NCBI GenBank assembly: GCA_045808425.1 | Contig: JBJMFM010000112.1 | Span: 1 to 5,949 of the forward strand | Reading direction: 5' to 3' | Origin: JAFAQB01 sp045808425 | GTDB lineage: Archaea; Thermoproteota; Nitrososphaeria; Nitrososphaerales; Nitrososphaeraceae | DNA: 5,949 nt | In this document: piece by piece, positions 5,567 through 5,949 of the stretch | Numbering within the stretch: the first letter of the stretch is position 1 | How the letters are laid out: each line of letters opens with the position of its first letter | The notes under the pieces: model-generated | The model's input: the letters and a program-made list of their open reading frames with translations, nothing else | Database searches by the model: none | Told to the model about the DNA's origin: nothing | Translations under genes and position numbers: made by a program

Positions 5567-5793
5567 CTGGCACAAACAACTACAGAAAAAGTTAACTCTG
5601 ATGATCGACTTATTGTAGATGAAGTTAATAATAGTGATGACATTCAAGGGTCTGAGGAAGTTCGTACATACGAATAGCAGTCAGCAAGGGCGGCAACAAC
5701 AAATAACTCTATTTTCTAACAGTATATGTGACAAGCACAAAACAAACCATCATTGATTATGAAGAGATTCTATTTGATACTCTTCAAGAATAA
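5567..5793 (+). pseudogene. Possible decayed gene, unrecognised
   Basis: After TAG (5564-5566) the + strand reads LAQTTTEKVNSDDRL, IVDEVNNSDDIQGSEEV, RTYE, TAG (5675-5677), QSARAATTNNSIF and TAA at 5717-5719. The neighbouring frame from 5710 continues VYVTSTKQTIIDYEEIL and FDTLQE to TAA at 5791-5793, followed by AYLGKEATGWVSLNL. The acidic, Thr/Ser/Asn-rich text has better protein character than the opposite strand here. The segment before it (FNIFYFLNIAKLS) resembles a signal peptide, but it overlaps the - strand frame 5262-5564. No family is recognised. One frameshift and several stops would make it a pseudogene; chance cannot be excluded. Confidence 0.3.
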
Positions 5794-5869
5794 GCATATC
5801 TGGGTAAAGAAGCTACCGGCTGGGTATCACTGAATTTATGCTCCGCTATATGGGGTTTCAATGCAGCGT

Positions 5870-5949
5870 CTAGGACCTCAGGAATGCCAGCAGGTCAGCG
5901 TTGACTTGATCCTGAAGCGTGGCTGTGAGGCCGTGCGGTGCACCCGGAT
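5870..5949 (-). CDS. Alpha/beta hydrolase (haloperoxidase/esterase type), C-terminal end
   Basis: The - strand frame entering at the window edge reads PGAPHGLTATLQDQVNADL then LAFLRS and TAG at 5870-5872. This is the characteristic end of the non-haem haloperoxidase/arylesterase branch of alpha/beta hydrolases. The His in GAPHGL is the catalytic triad histidine, followed by the closing helix with NADLLAFL. About 25 of the roughly 275 usual residues are visible; the rest, including the nucleophile Ser and the acid, lies beyond the window. The enzymes are cytoplasmic and hydrolyse esters or lactones; the specific substrate cannot be told. The segment is clearly richer in G+C than the DNA to its left. 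The visible end shows no damage. Confidence 0.8.
   Translation of the reverse strand, partial: PGAPHGLTATLQDQVNADLLAFLRS

Noticed and set aside
2702..5793. Reassignment of TAG as a sense codon, because several TAGs fall at glutamine-like positions.
   Set aside because: The same regions also contain TGA and TAA stops and frameshifts, while the intact genes run without internal TAG. Ordinary pseudogene decay explains it.
5861..5949. A + strand frame starting ATG at 5861 and open to the window end (MQRLGPQECQQV...).
   Set aside because: It is the antisense of the alpha/beta hydrolase C-terminus, whose family motif on the - strand is far more convincing.
1..5949. CRISPR arrays, insertion sequences, tRNA or rRNA genes.
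   Set aside because: No regularly spaced repeats, terminal inverted repeats with a transposase, or tRNA/rRNA-like segments were seen on either strand.

Overview
The window looks like chromosomal DNA of a low-GC ammonia-oxidising archaeon (Thaumarchaeota/Nitrososphaeria, perhaps Nitrosocosmicus-like). The reasons are an AmmeMemoRadiSam-type radical SAM gene, AT-rich TATA-like boxes placed for leaderless or short-leader transcripts, few Shine-Dalgarno sequences, and wide non-coding spacers. This is an inference from gene content and style, because no rRNA or other marker gene is present.

Layout: 1-366 is the 3' end of an unrecognised gene on the + strand. 446-691 (perhaps to 763) on the - strand is a small protein with a run of eight glutamines. 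789-1880 (+) is a complete radical SAM protein of the AmrS family, divergent from the glutamine-rich gene across a short AT-rich promoter region. 1881-2274 has no secure gene. 2275-2559 (-) is a small probable winged-helix protein. 2570-3600 looks empty at first but holds three broken genes: a coiled-coil protein (+), a short unrecognised fragment (-) and the ligand-domain half of a TetR-like regulator (+). 3628-4896 (-) is an intact FAD-dependent oxidoreductase of the phytoene desaturase/amine oxidase type. 4897-5869 is a second graveyard. Most clearly, it holds the N-terminal piece of a ring-cleaving (VOC/glyoxalase-fold) dioxygenase (-), preceded by a small membrane ORF, a longer frame broken by one TGA, and an uncertain + strand remnant. 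5870-5949 (-) is the C-terminal end of an alpha/beta hydrolase of the haloperoxidase/esterase type, cut by the window edge.

The intact genes do not form an obvious pathway. On the right side, hydrolase, ring-cleaving dioxygenase remnant and FAD oxidoreductase lie on the same strand, with a TetR-like remnant converging on them. This resembles the parts list of a quinone/aromatic or xenobiotic detoxification locus that is now mostly decayed. I see no CRISPR array, insertion sequence, tRNA or rRNA. The main novelty is the density of readable but broken genes in apparently empty DNA, and a glutamine-rich gene whose conserved-looking frame starts 5' of any ordinary start codon. I did not find a convincing new multi-gene system.
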